A DNA stretch of 64,000 bases, from contig NZ_JAPCKJ010000002.1 of NCBI RefSeq assembly GCF_034439435.1, positions 186,001 through 250,000 of the forward strand. The letters run 5' to 3'. The stretch's first letter is position 1, and each line of letters opens with the position of its first letter. A program made the translations under genes and the position numbers. Below, piece after piece: positions 34,906 through 43,892 of this stretch. The notes beneath the pieces were generated by a model. That model made no database searches. It saw nothing but the letters and a program-made list of their open reading frames with translations, and was not told the DNA's origin. The stretch comes from Sarcina sp034439435. GTDB lineage: Bacteria > Bacillota > Clostridia > Clostridiales > Clostridiaceae.

Positions 34906-35171
34906 AAAAAAAGCCCTTCGTCCTAAAAATTAGGACGAAAGACTTAACTTCCGCGTTACCACCTAAATTAGTTAGCTAAGCTAACTCACTCAAAATCAAT
35001 TAAGGGAATTACCCCTAGACCTACTCCTTAAAATTTAAGATTTTCAGTCTAAGCTCCGAAGCTTCTTTCTATAAGATTATTTTTAGGCTCTCACCATCCC
35101 TAAATCGCTTTGAAATAATTACTTATATACTCTTCTTCATCATAGCAATAAATATTTGGTTTTAAATAACA
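34906..35171 (-). promoter_or_regulatory. T-box riboswitch controlling gltX
   Basis: The minus strand carries the T-box AGGTGGTAACGCGGAAG (34948-34964), the stem I AG/GA segment AGCGATTTAGGGATGGTG, and a terminator (TTCGTCCTAA with its complement, then T7, 34906-34940). A GAA in the specifier region (35043-35045, followed by A) reads tRNA-Glu. Uncharged tRNA-Glu should favour the antiterminator and raise gltX expression. Confidence 0.93.
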
Positions 35172-35177
35172 AACTCT

Positions 35178-35205
35178 ATTATATCAGATTCTTTAAAGTT
35201 GTAAA
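35178..35205 (-). promoter_or_regulatory. gltX promoter
   Basis: On the minus strand TTTACA (35200-35205) and TATAAT (35178-35183) are 16 nt apart, with an extended TGA before the -10. Transcription would start near 35171, giving a ~300-nt leader that contains the T-box. Confidence 0.7.
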
Positions 35206-35434
35206 TAAAAAAATATTATTATTTTTAACTTTAATAACCCCTAATATGATTATAACACATACAAATTAGTAGGTAGATTACTTAAATTTCACTTATAGTA
35301 AAATATTCCTTAAAAATTTATTGATATTTAACTTTTCTCTTTAATATCTTTATATTTAAACATCATTAATATAAAATAATCTTATTTATTATAAAACTAA
35401 TACAAACATATTATTAATATTTGTAAGAAATGCT

Positions 35435-37150
35435 TTATTTATGCATGTTTTTTCTCATAAAATCATTCCAAATACTAAGATTCATTTTATCCTCTAAAAG
35501 CTTGTACCTAATATTTATGTCTTCACAAGAAATATTACAAAGTTTTGCTCTTAAAATCCATATCTTTAATAAAAAACTTAAAGTATTTGAATACTCTTCT
35601 ATTTCTTTTGTTATATATGAATTATAAATATTAACCTCTTCATTATTTAAAAAGTTTTTAAATTCTTTTTTATATGATTTAACTTCATCTTTAACATAAT
35701 TTTCATCTTCTCCTAAAAACCATGTCCACAAAATGTACTCATATTCCTCTAAATAATCAATTACCTTTTCATCCTCTAAATATTTTTTTAAATTCCATAG
35801 AGGAATTAAACCATTACCAAATAAATAATTAGATGCAAAAGCATTACACTGTTCACCTAATAACCTATAAAAAAGGTTTTGCATAGAAAATTTTTCTTTT
35901 TTATTATCTACTAAGTAATTAATTATTTTATTGTTTTCTCCTTCTTTAATACCTAATTCTTCTATATAGAAAATCATTAATGGTGCTTTAGTATAGTGAA
36001 GAAACTCTATTTTACCATGACTTCTTATACTTGCCTCTTCCATAGGAATAACTCTAAACCTACTTGGCTCTTTTAATGTCATATATAAATATCTAGTATA
36101 TAAGCTAGCCATTTCATTTTTGAAACTTATTTCTAGACTTTCTTTTAAATCTTCCTCTAAAGTTTCTAAAGCCAAATTTTCATAATAGGTTGCTAATCCT
36201 TCTGTTAACCAAAGGTTCGGTGGAAGATGATAATCTCTTGATTTTAAGACGTGATCCATAAAAGCATGAAATAATCTATGAGATAAAAGTTGCCAATCTC
36301 TCTTATTATCCATATCAAAGGTAGCACTTATAATATTTTTTCCGCTTCCTCCTAATATATAAGGATTTTCTTTTTTACTTTTTCTTAATAAAGCTATATT
36401 TATATCTTTTTTATTAAAGGAATTTATTTTAAATAAATTAAAGTAATAATCACAAACTCCTTTTATATTTCTTATAAGCTTCTCTTTTTTTGTTTCATCT
36501 TCACTAAGAAAAGTGTTTTCTATATTGTTATATATTGATATATTTCCATAACTCTCTTTAAAATCTATTTTTTCAAAATAACCAAAAGTGTAAGATGATT
36601 TCATTATTTCATATAAATCACTCCAAGTAGCATTTTTGCACCTTGACCTAAAATTCTCTTCTTTAAAAGGAATTATGTGCTTAACTTCATTTAGTTTATT
36701 AAATTCCAAAAGATTATTATTTTCAAGGTATTTCTCCTTAAAACTTTCAAAATTTAAAATCTCTACAAATTTCGAAAAATCTATTTCTATGGTGCCATTA
36801 AATTTACTATTATCATTCATGGTAAGCATTTCTACTGGTAATAATAATATCTGTTCCCCCATGAAGGTTATTAAGTCACTACTTAACTCTCCGCCTTTTC
36901 CATGCTTACCTAAGCCACCAATGAGAACATCATATTCTAAAATCAAATTACTATTACAGCTATTTACATATATAAAGTTTGAATCATAATAAAATTTCTC
37001 TTTACACCTTATATTTTCAATTTTTGCCTTTCCCTTATAAAATTGAATTTCTTTTCCTAAGGAAACTTCTTTAATTTCTAATCTTATGCTTAAAAAATCC
37101 TTTTCATTTAAATTTTTTCTTACTGAAAATTTAATATCTCCATATATCAT
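35435..37150 (-). CDS. M1-like (gluzincin) protein with degenerate active site
   Basis: A 571-residue protein without signal peptide. The middle has the layout of M1 aminopeptidases: LLSHRLFHAF (291-295) then NLWLTEGLATYYE (Glu317). The motif HExxH reads HRLFH, so the general-base glutamate is replaced by Arg292 while both histidines and the downstream glutamate remain. Zinc may bind, but normal peptidase activity is not expected. It starts 17 nt after a gene for a signal-anchored repeat protein and is probably co-transcribed with it. Confidence 0.65.
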   Translation of the reverse strand: MIYGDIKFSVRKNLNEKDFLSIRLEIKEVSLGKEIQFYKGKAKIENIRCKEKFYYDSNFIYVNSCNSNLILEYDVLIGGLGKHGKGGELSSDLITFMGEQILLLPVEMLTMNDNSKFNGTIEIDFSKFVEILNFESFKEKYLENNNLLEFNKLNEVKHIIPFKEENFRSRCKNATWSDLYEIMKSSYTFGYFEKIDFKESYGNISIYNNIENTFLSEDETKKEKLIRNIKGVCDYYFNLFKINSFNKKDINIALLRKSKKENPYILGGSGKNIISATFDMDNKRDWQLLSHRLFHAFMDHVLKSRDYHLPPNLWLTEGLATYYENLALETLEEDLKESLEISFKNEMASLYTRYLYMTLKEPSRFRVIPMEEASIRSHGKIEFLHYTKAPLMIFYIEELGIKEGENNKIINYLVDNKKEKFSMQNLFYRLLGEQCNAFASNYLFGNGLIPLWNLKKYLEDEKVIDYLEEYEYILWTWFLGEDENYVKDEVKSYKKEFKNFLNNEEVNIYNSYITKEIEEYSNTLSFLLKIWILRAKLCNISCEDINIRYKLLEDKMNLSIWNDFMRKNMHK

Positions 37151-37166
37151 TTATACTCTCCCACAT

Positions 37167-37871
37167 CTAACTATCTGTATTTCTAATAACTTCTCCTGAT
37201 TTGTTTATGTATAACTTTTCTAAAGGTTCATAAATTCCTTCTTTTTTCAAACTCTTTGAATATAGATTAACTCCGTAATATATTTGATTATTGATTTCTT
37301 TCTCACCCCATATATTGACTTCTAAATCATTATTATTTAATGAAACTTCATATTTTTTCGCAATATTTTCTAACTCAATACGCTCATTGTTACTTATATT
37401 TAGTTTGATTATAAGTCCTTCAATTCCAGTTAAAGGTTTTCCGTTTTCACCTTTTAAAACATTGCCTTTTTTACTTATAAGAATTCTATCTACTATTCCT
37501 GTTAAATCATCACTTTGCACACTTTTAGAATAAAGTGTTATTTGGTAATATCTTTCCTTACCTATCTCTTTAAAGCCATCTATATTAGCTCCTAAATCCA
37601 AAAAAGTCATCTTATCTTCATACTTTAATGCATAATCTTTTATCTTTTCTTCCTCTTCCTTTGTTAAAGATATTTTTTTAAGATCTTCCATATTCTCTTC
37701 CTCTTTTTGCTCTTCCATAGTTTCTTCATAATCATTTCTAGTAACTAACATATTAATATTTTTATTTGAATCAATAGTTTTCTTACTCTCTAATAAAGTA
37801 CTTCCATAAGTTAAAATCCCACCTAAAAATAAGGAAAAAACTAAAATGGTTCCAATTAAAATTCTTTTCAC
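37167..37871 (-). CDS. Signal-anchored protein with two copies of a ~75-residue module
   Basis: A 234-residue protein with an N-terminal hydrophobic segment (about 4-22) as anchor or signal peptide and a very acidic stretch at ~48-70. Two similar modules follow, ending in YYQITLYSKSVQ...ISKKGNVL and YYGVNLYSKSLK...INKSGEVI, so a strand-rich unit was duplicated. No lipobox. GTG start at 37869-37871 behind a weakly spaced GGAG. No family recognised. It lies immediately upstream of the M1-like gene and may act with it at the cell surface. Confidence 0.6.
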   Translation of the reverse strand: MKRILIGTILVFSLFLGGILTYGSTLLESKKTIDSNKNINMLVTRNDYEETMEEQKEEENMEDLKKISLTKEEEEKIKDYALKYEDKMTFLDLGANIDGFKEIGKERYYQITLYSKSVQSDDLTGIVDRILISKKGNVLKGENGKPLTGIEGLIIKLNISNNERIELENIAKKYEVSLNNNDLEVNIWGEKEINNQIYYGVNLYSKSLKKEGIYEPLEKLYINKSGEVIRNTDS

Positions 37872-38024
37872 TTGTAAACAACTCCAATCAACTTTATCTA
37901 TAAGTATATTATTTACAAAACCATTAGTTTATAACCATTTCAATAAGGGTTTTATTAATTCTAATATTATGTTAAGTATAATTCAAGTAAAAAAATTCTT
38001 AATTATATTGTATATATATGGATT

Positions 38025-38060
38025 AAGTCTTAGAGACTTAATTAAAAATCTCTAAGACTT
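38025..38060 (-). terminator. Hairpin downstream of the M42 peptidase gene
   Basis: A 12-bp stem AAGTCTTAGAGA/TCTCTAAGACTT with a 12-nt loop, the probable terminator of the M42 gene although no long U-run follows. Confidence 0.5.
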
Positions 38061-38072
38061 ATAAACTTAATA

Positions 38073-38120
38073 TTTTGTTCTATTTTATACCATTATTGAT
38101 TTTTAGCTAGATTCTAATAT
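38073..38120. repeat. Single-arm relic (C) of the CTCTATTTTA repeat family
   Basis: TTGTTCTATTTTATACC followed by ATTATTGATTTTTAGCTAGA resembles the left arm of the copy at 57823 (CTCTATTTTAAGCC, then GTGTTGATTTTTAGATAGA). The opposite arm is absent. It directly follows the 3' end of the M42 gene. Confidence 0.5.
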
Positions 38121-38125
38121 TTTAA

Positions 38126-39166
38126 TTAATTAGCTTCTATTAAATAAAGATATATAAGTTTTATAGTATTTTCTAAAGCATCATAATGTGTTCTTTCCAT
38201 TCCATGAGATGCATGCACTCCTGGTCCAATTAAAGCTCCTCTTATATTATTTCCACCTTTTAATGCAGCTCCCACATCTGATCCATATCTAGGATATACA
38301 TCTACTGCATAACTTAAATTATTCTCCTTAGCAAGTTTTACAAGCTCTGATGTCATTTTATAGTCATAAGGACCTCCAGAGTCCTTTGCACATATAGAAA
38401 CATCATACTCAGTGCAACTTAAATCATCCCCAATACATCCCATATCAACAGCTATCATTTCAGTAATATCCTCTGGCAAATATGATGCTCCATGGCCAAC
38501 CTCTTCATAAACTGAAATAAATATTTTAGTTTTGTATTTAGGTTTAATATTCTCCCTTTTTAACATTTCTAATAAACCAATTAATGCTGAAACACTTCCT
38601 TTATCATCTATAAATCTAGATTTTATAAAACCACTTGGCGTTATTGTTGTTTTTGGATCTATAAATATAAAGTCTCCTGTCTCTATTCCTAAAGCCTTTA
38701 CATCTTCTTTATTTAAAACTCTTTCATCAATTCTAACTTCCATATTTTTCGCATCTCTAATTTTGCTTGATGCATCATCATAAACATGTATTGAAGGACT
38801 TGTACTTAAAAAAGTACCAGTATATTCTTTTCCCTCTCTTGTTCTTATTACACAATATTCTGAATCTAAAGTAGGCACTATAGGCCCTCCTACTAATTCA
38901 AACTTTAAGGTTCCATTAGGTGTTATTGACCTAACCATAGCCCCTAATGTATCTACATGAGCAGCTAATCCTATAACTTTCTCATCACTTTCTCCTGGAA
39001 TTGTTATTATTCCACATCCTTTATTGGTTAACTCTAGTTCATAACCTAATTCTTTAATTATTTTTTCTATCTTTCCCATAATCTCAAAACAAAATCCACT
39101 TGGACTATGAAAGCTTAAAATATCCTTTGCCACACCTAAAATAAAATCCTTGTTTATACTTATCAT
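38126..39166 (-). CDS. M42-family metallopeptidase (glutamyl aminopeptidase type)
   Basis: A 346-residue enzyme with M42 metal and catalytic motifs GLAAHVDTLGAMV, SRFIDDKGSVSAL, VYEEVGHGAS and AVDMGCIGDD, and a final GVHASHGMERTHYDAL. These cocatalytic zinc/cobalt aminopeptidases form large tetrahedral particles and finish peptide breakdown in the cytoplasm. GAGGGGGCG precedes the ATG. Confidence 0.93.
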   Translation of the reverse strand: MISINKDFILGVAKDILSFHSPSGFCFEIMGKIEKIIKELGYELELTNKGCGIITIPGESDEKVIGLAAHVDTLGAMVRSITPNGTLKFELVGGPIVPTLDSEYCVIRTREGKEYTGTFLSTSPSIHVYDDASSKIRDAKNMEVRIDERVLNKEDVKALGIETGDFIFIDPKTTITPSGFIKSRFIDDKGSVSALIGLLEMLKRENIKPKYKTKIFISVYEEVGHGASYLPEDITEMIAVDMGCIGDDLSCTEYDVSICAKDSGGPYDYKMTSELVKLAKENNLSYAVDVYPRYGSDVGAALKGGNNIRGALIGPGVHASHGMERTHYDALENTIKLIYLYLIEAN

Positions 39167-39340
39167 GTATTTCGCCCCCTCTAATTATATGGATTATTAT
39201 ACCACATTCCATTTAAATAATAGAGTGAATAAAAATTTGTAATCTCAAAGTAATTTTATTTAAAGTAAGACTTATGACTTCTTGTTACTTAATTACTTAA
39301 AATATATAATTAATATTGAATATAGATTAGAGGTGTTTTA

Positions 39341-40255
39341 ATGAAAAATAAAGAATTATTAGAAGAATGTACTCTTTGCAATAGAAATTGTAAAGTTAAT
39401 AGATTTAATACTTTAGGGATATGTAAGGCTAATGAAAAAGTTAAAGTAGCTAGGGCAGAACTTCATCAATGGGAAGAACCACCTATTTCTTTTAGAAATG
39501 GATCAGGAACAGTATTCTTCTCTCACTGCAATTTAAAATGTGTTTTTTGCCAAAACCATGAAATAAGTCAAGATTTTAAAGGACTTGAAATCTCAATAGA
39601 AAGACTATCAGAAATCTTCCTAGAACTTCAAGAGAAAGGAGCAGAAAACATAAATTTAGTTACTCCAACTCACTATGTTGTTCAAATATTAGAAGCTTTA
39701 AAAATAGCAAAAGAAAAGGGATTAAATATTCCTATTCTTTACAATACTAATGGATATGATAGTTTAGAGACTATTAAACTTTTAGATGGATATATAGATG
39801 TGTATCTTCCAGATTTCAAATATTTTAAAGATGATTATGCATTTAAATATTCAAAGATAAAAAGTTATAAAGATAATTTAATTCCTGTACTTGATGAAAT
39901 GTTTAGACAAGTTGGTACTCCTAAATTTTCAAAGGATGGGAAACTATTAAAAGGTATGATAATAAGACATTTAATGCTTCCTGGTTTATTATTTGATTCG
40001 AAAAAGGTTATTGATACAATCTTCTCAAGATTTGGTCACAATGTCTTTATAAGCATAATGAATCAATACACTCCAATGAATAGAGCCTGTGATTACCCTG
40101 AAATAAATAAACCTTTAAATCCTAAGCATTATGATTCGTTAATAGATTATGCTGCCTTCTTAGGAGTAAAAAATGCCTTTATACAAGAAAGTGGAACTAA
40201 TTCAGAAGCTTATGTTCCTTCATTTAAGTATCAAGGAGTTCTTAAAGATAACTAA
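39341..40255 (+). CDS. PflX-like radical SAM protein (COG1313 type)
   Basis: A 304-residue protein. The radical SAM cluster motif is CNLKCVFC (Cys63, 67, 70). A preceding cysteine group (Cys10, 13, 17, 28: CTLCNRNCKVNR...GICK) and the link RAELHQWEEPPISF are the hallmark of PflX-like proteins related to pyruvate formate-lyase activases. The substrate is unknown; no glycyl-radical enzyme is adjacent. AGAGGTG precedes the ATG. Confidence 0.88.
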   Translation: MKNKELLEECTLCNRNCKVNRFNTLGICKANEKVKVARAELHQWEEPPISFRNGSGTVFFSHCNLKCVFCQNHEISQDFKGLEISIERLSEIFLELQEKGAENINLVTPTHYVVQILEALKIAKEKGLNIPILYNTNGYDSLETIKLLDGYIDVYLPDFKYFKDDYAFKYSKIKSYKDNLIPVLDEMFRQVGTPKFSKDGKLLKGMIIRHLMLPGLLFDSKKVIDTIFSRFGHNVFISIMNQYTPMNRACDYPEINKPLNPKHYDSLIDYAAFLGVKNAFIQESGTNSEAYVPSFKYQGVLKDN

Positions 40256-40350
40256 TTATATTATTCAATTTATTATTTTATATAAAAGCATACATATACA
40301 AATGTTAATTTTATTTTAACAAAAAAAATAAAATTAATAAATCTAATTTA

Positions 40351-40411
40351 AAAATAGCTAGACTACATTACATATACTTTAACACTCTATGTAATGTAGT
40401 CTAGCTATTTT
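40351..40411. terminator. Bidirectional terminator, radical SAM / Crp-Fnr genes
   Basis: A perfect 23-bp stem (40351-40373 with 40389-40411) beginning AAAATAGCTAGACTAC around a 15-nt loop; the convergent gene ends at its edge. Confidence 0.9.
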
Positions 40412-41120
40412 ATGATATTATCTTTCTTATTTTTTCTATATCCTTTATTATTAATGATTTATTTCCTCTAATTTCTATTAGTCCTTCATGCTCAAAAATA
40501 GAAAGCTTTCTACTCATAGTTTCTCTAGTTATTCCACAATAATTAGCCATATCTTCTCTATTAATAGGTAAATCAATGAATATTTCTCCATTCTCTACTT
40601 TCCCATATTTTCGCCTAAACTCTTTTAACATATATGCTATTCTTACCCTAACATCATTAGTAGCTAATTTATGTGCAAATTCTTCTGTTTCTTTTAAACG
40701 ACTTGTTAAAGATTTCAAAACAACCATTGCTATTCCCGGATTTTCTTCTAAAACACTATCAACTTCATACTTATCTATAGCACAAACTATAACATCATTT
40801 AATGCAATAGCATTAAATGAAATACCCCCTTCATTATTAAAAAGACTTGTTTCACCGAAATAATCTCCCACGGAAAAAATATGCATTATTTGCTCTTTTC
40901 CCCCTTTAGTTAGTTTGGATATCTTTACGCTTCCTCTACTTACTAAAAATAATTTAGAAAGTTTTTCACCTTCATAACATATGTATTCTCCTTTATTAAA
41001 ATGAAAACATGCCATTCCAGTAGCTAATTTATTAAATTCTTCCTCTGTTAAATCTCTAAATATAGTCAGCTTCTTGTTGCATAAGCAACTTTTATAGCCC
41101 TTGCAATCACATTTTTCCAT
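40410..41120 (-). CDS. Crp/Fnr-family regulator with an N-terminal cysteine cluster
   Basis: A 236-residue regulator: cyclic-nucleotide-type beta roll (about 25-145, with ICYEGEKLSKLFLVSRG and IFSVGDYFGETSLF), dimer helix, and Crp winged helix (INREDMANYCGITRETMSRK). The N-terminus has four cysteines as CDC...CLC (Cys4, 6, 12, 14) with others at 38 and 48. Such a group could hold an Fe-S cluster, as in Fnr, making it an oxygen or NO sensor; that is inference. It is divergent from a nitronate monooxygenase-like gene whose promoter has an inverted repeat. Confidence 0.88.
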   Translation of the reverse strand: MEKCDCKGYKSCLCNKKLTIFRDLTEEEFNKLATGMACFHFNKGEYICYEGEKLSKLFLVSRGSVKISKLTKGGKEQIMHIFSVGDYFGETSLFNNEGGISFNAIALNDVIVCAIDKYEVDSVLEENPGIAMVVLKSLTSRLKETEEFAHKLATNDVRVRIAYMLKEFRRKYGKVENGEIFIDLPINREDMANYCGITRETMSRKLSIFEHEGLIEIRGNKSLIIKDIEKIRKIIS

Positions 41121-41240
41121 AAACCTTCTCCTAACTTTTAACTTAATGTTTTTTTCTCAACGCTTCTTAGTACTAATTATAATATATTTGCACGATTTAT
41201 TCACACTTTTTTAACATAATTAATTAATTTATTTTACTAC

Positions 41241-41307
41241 TTGTTTATTTCCTAACTTATTCTTATAATATATTTATATTCAAATATTTTTATTATCAAA
41301 ATATTTG
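41241..41307 (+). promoter_or_regulatory. Promoter and operator-like inverted repeat of the nitronate monooxygenase-like gene
   Basis: TTGTTT (41241-41246) and TATAAT (41264-41269) are 17 nt apart. Just after the expected start point, CAAATATTTT and AAAATATTTG (41281-41290, 41298-41307) form a perfect inverted repeat with a 7-nt spacer, placed to block transcription or fold in the leader. Confidence 0.65.
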
Positions 41308-41341
41308 TTGTTTTAATTTTTTAATCGAAAGGATTGTTTTT

Positions 41342-42409
41342 ATGAATATAAAACCACTTACTATTGGAAATATATCAGCTAGATTACCTATAATTCAAGG
41401 GGGCATGGGTATAGGTGTATCTCTTTCAAACTTAGCTGGTGCTGTAGCAAAAGCTGGAGGAGTAGGAATAATATCCGGAGCTCAACCAGGATATTTAGAA
41501 GAAGATTTTAAAAAAAATCCTTTAGAAGCTAACTTAAGAGCTCTAAAAAAACATATAAAATTAGCAAAAGAGAAATCACAAAATGGAATTATTGGTGTTA
41601 ATTTAATGGTAGCCATGAATAATTATGCTGAACATGTAAAAGCTGCTATAGATTCTGGAGTTGATTTAATAATATCTGGAGCTGGTCTTCCATCTCATCT
41701 ACCTAAATTTACAAAAGGTAGCGATGTAAAAATAGCTCCTATAGTTTCTTCTCTTAAAGCTGCAAAAGTAATCTTAAAGCTTTGGGATAGACACCATAAA
41801 GTTGCCCCAGACATGATAGTGATAGAAGGACCAAAGGCAGGAGGACATTTAGGATTTACTAAAGATTCTCTTGAAGAAGAAACTAAAAACTTTGATTCAA
41901 CTATACTTGATATAATAAAAGAAAAATCTAGCTATGAAGATAAGTATGAGAAGAAAATACCAGTAGTTGTTGCTGGAGGAATTTTTGACGGAAATGATAT
42001 TGCAAAGTATTTAAAACTTGGAGCAAATGGAGTTCAAATGGCAACTCGTTTTGTTGCAACTGAAGAATGTGATGCTAATATAAAATTTAAGGAAGCATAT
42101 ATAAACTGTAATGAAAATAATATATCTATAGTAAAAAGCCCTGTTGGAATGCCAGGAAGAGCCATTAGAAATTCCTTTGTAGAAAACACTGAAAAGGAAA
42201 AATCTAAAATTACTCACTGTTATAATTGCTTAATTCCATGTAATCCGGCAGATACTCCTTATTGCATAAGCCAAGCACTTATAAATGCAGTAAAAGGCGA
42301 TTTAGAAAATGGCCTTATCTTCTGTGGTGAAAATGCCTCAAAGGTAGATAAGATAGTTTCTGTAGAAACTCTAATGAATGAGTTAGAAAATGAATTATTA
42401 GAAGCTTAA
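41342..42409 (+). CDS. Nitronate monooxygenase / FabK-like flavin oxidoreductase
   Basis: A 355-residue FMN TIM-barrel protein: PIIQGGMGIGVS at the N-terminus, EGPKAGGHLGF, VVVAGGIFDGNDIAKYLKLGA and NGVQMATRFVATEE. The family includes nitronate monooxygenases and FabK enoyl-ACP reductases. Near the C-terminus several cysteines (HCYNCLIPCNPADTPYC) are typical of a clostridial subgroup and might bind a cluster. The exact substrate cannot be told from sequence. Divergent from the Crp/Fnr gene. Confidence 0.88.
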   Translation: MNIKPLTIGNISARLPIIQGGMGIGVSLSNLAGAVAKAGGVGIISGAQPGYLEEDFKKNPLEANLRALKKHIKLAKEKSQNGIIGVNLMVAMNNYAEHVKAAIDSGVDLIISGAGLPSHLPKFTKGSDVKIAPIVSSLKAAKVILKLWDRHHKVAPDMIVIEGPKAGGHLGFTKDSLEEETKNFDSTILDIIKEKSSYEDKYEKKIPVVVAGGIFDGNDIAKYLKLGANGVQMATRFVATEECDANIKFKEAYINCNENNISIVKSPVGMPGRAIRNSFVENTEKEKSKITHCYNCLIPCNPADTPYCISQALINAVKGDLENGLIFCGENASKVDKIVSVETLMNELENELLEA

Positions 42410-42411
42410 AA

Positions 42412-42486
42412 ATTAGCTGTATAAAAAGTTTATTAAATAATAGAATCTTAACATTTTATTATTTACAACTTTTTATACAGCTTTTA
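42412..42486. terminator. Long-stem terminator, nitronate monooxygenase-like gene / truA
   Basis: AGCTGTATAAAAAGTT (42415-42430) pairs perfectly with 42467-42482, with a partly paired interior; the tail is TTTAATTTAG. It also lies at the truA end. Confidence 0.8.
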
Positions 42487-42488
42487 AT

Positions 42489-43235
42489 TTAGTAATTTAA
42501 TTCTAAAAGACATAAACCATGAGCTGGTGCTTTCTCTGAAGCTTTCGCTCTTTCCTTAGCTTCTAGTATATCAACTATGTAATTAGGTTCTATTTCACCT
42601 AACCCAACAGCTACTAGTGTACCAGTTATTATTCTAACCATATTCAATAAGAATCCATTACCATTTATTTCTAAAGTTATTATATTATTTTTCTCCTTAA
42701 TCTCAATACTGTTTATAGTTCTTAAGGTTGATTTATTTTTTGATTTTAAGCTTGTAAAACTTTTAAAGTCATGAGTTCCTATTAAATATTCAGAAGCCTC
42801 TTTCATTGCATCTAAATTTAATTTACTTTCAATATGCCATGCATACTTTCTTAAAAACACATCTTTGAATCTATTGTTATCAATAGTATATGCATAAGTT
42901 TTTGATTTCACGTTAAATCTAGCATGAAATCTTTCACTTGCATCCTTAAGTTCTTTTACGCTTATATCTTCTGGTAAATACTCATTTATATACTCAATCA
43001 TCTGATCCAAAGCCATAAGAGAGTTAGTTTTAAAATTAGCAATATAATTTTTAGCATGTACTCCACTATCAGTTCTTCCGCATCCAATCACCTGAATTTC
43101 TTCATCCGTCATCTTACTTAAAACATTTTCTAATTTATCTTGAACTGTAGCAACATTACTCCCCTTTTGATTTTGTTTTTGCCACCCCTTATACTTACTA
43201 CCGTCATAATCCAAAGTCATTTTTATATTTCTCAT
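42489..43235 (-). CDS. truA: tRNA pseudouridine synthase A
   Basis: A 248-residue enzyme with MTLDYDGSKYKGWQ at the N-terminus, the catalytic aspartate in GCGRTDSGVHA, and GNGFLLNMVRIITGTLVAVG near the end. It makes pseudouridine at positions 38-40 of tRNA anticodon arms. Full length; elsewhere often in the ribosomal-protein/ecf cluster, here alone. Confidence 0.95.
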   Translation of the reverse strand: MRNIKMTLDYDGSKYKGWQKQNQKGSNVATVQDKLENVLSKMTDEEIQVIGCGRTDSGVHAKNYIANFKTNSLMALDQMIEYINEYLPEDISVKELKDASERFHARFNVKSKTYAYTIDNNRFKDVFLRKYAWHIESKLNLDAMKEASEYLIGTHDFKSFTSLKSKNKSTLRTINSIEIKEKNNIITLEINGNGFLLNMVRIITGTLVAVGLGEIEPNYIVDILEAKERAKASEKAPAHGLCLLELNY

Positions 43236-43341
43236 TTTCTTTTCCTTTCAAAAGTAACTTAAGTTTTCTTTTAAGCCTTTGTTTAATTATTTTTATAACT
43301 ATCTCAGCTAAAATTGTACTATCAATAAAAATATATGACAA

Positions 43342-43803
43342 TTAAAACTTTTGTTTTTTATTGTTTTCATATAACATTTCTACATGAGGAATATCATCTT
43401 CCAAATATACTTCTGAAATCTTTTTAAAACCAACCTTTTCATAAAATCCCTTTGCATACTCTTGAGCTGAAATTCTTATTTTTCCCTCATCTAATTCATT
43501 TTCAATAAAATCTATAGCTCTTTTCATACATTCTTTTGAGAGCTTTTTTCCTCTAAATTTCTCATTAGATAGAACTCTTCCTATGGAAGCTTCCTCATAA
43601 GATACTCCTCTTCTTAATATTCTTGAATAAACCCCAATTTCTCCATTAACCTCACAGTAAATGTGATATGCATCTAAATCTTTGTTATCACAATCTTGAT
43701 AAGGACAATTTTGCTCCACAATAAATACTTCATTTCTAATTCTAAGTATTTTATAAAGTTCATTTAAATCTAATTCACTAAAGTGTTTTAATACCCATCT
43801 CAT
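43342..43803 (-). CDS. GNAT acetyltransferase (ElaA-like)
   Basis: About 153 residues from the ATG at 43801-43803, which follows AGAGGAGTG; an in-frame start three codons upstream lacks this. The protein follows the ElaA pattern: IRNEVFIVEQNCPYQDCD, SIGRVLSNEKFRGKKLSKEC (acetyl-CoA loop) and AQEYAKGFYEKVGF. The substrate is unknown. Confidence 0.88.
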   Translation of the reverse strand: MRWVLKHFSELDLNELYKILRIRNEVFIVEQNCPYQDCDNKDLDAYHIYCEVNGEIGVYSRILRRGVSYEEASIGRVLSNEKFRGKKLSKECMKRAIDFIENELDEGKIRISAQEYAKGFYEKVGFKKISEVYLEDDIPHVEMLYENNKKQKF

Positions 43804-43892
43804 TTTATACACTCCTCTAAATAAAAACTAATTATTTTATCTTTTTCCTTTTAGCTTATGTATATTATTTTACATAATAGATTAATAAATAA

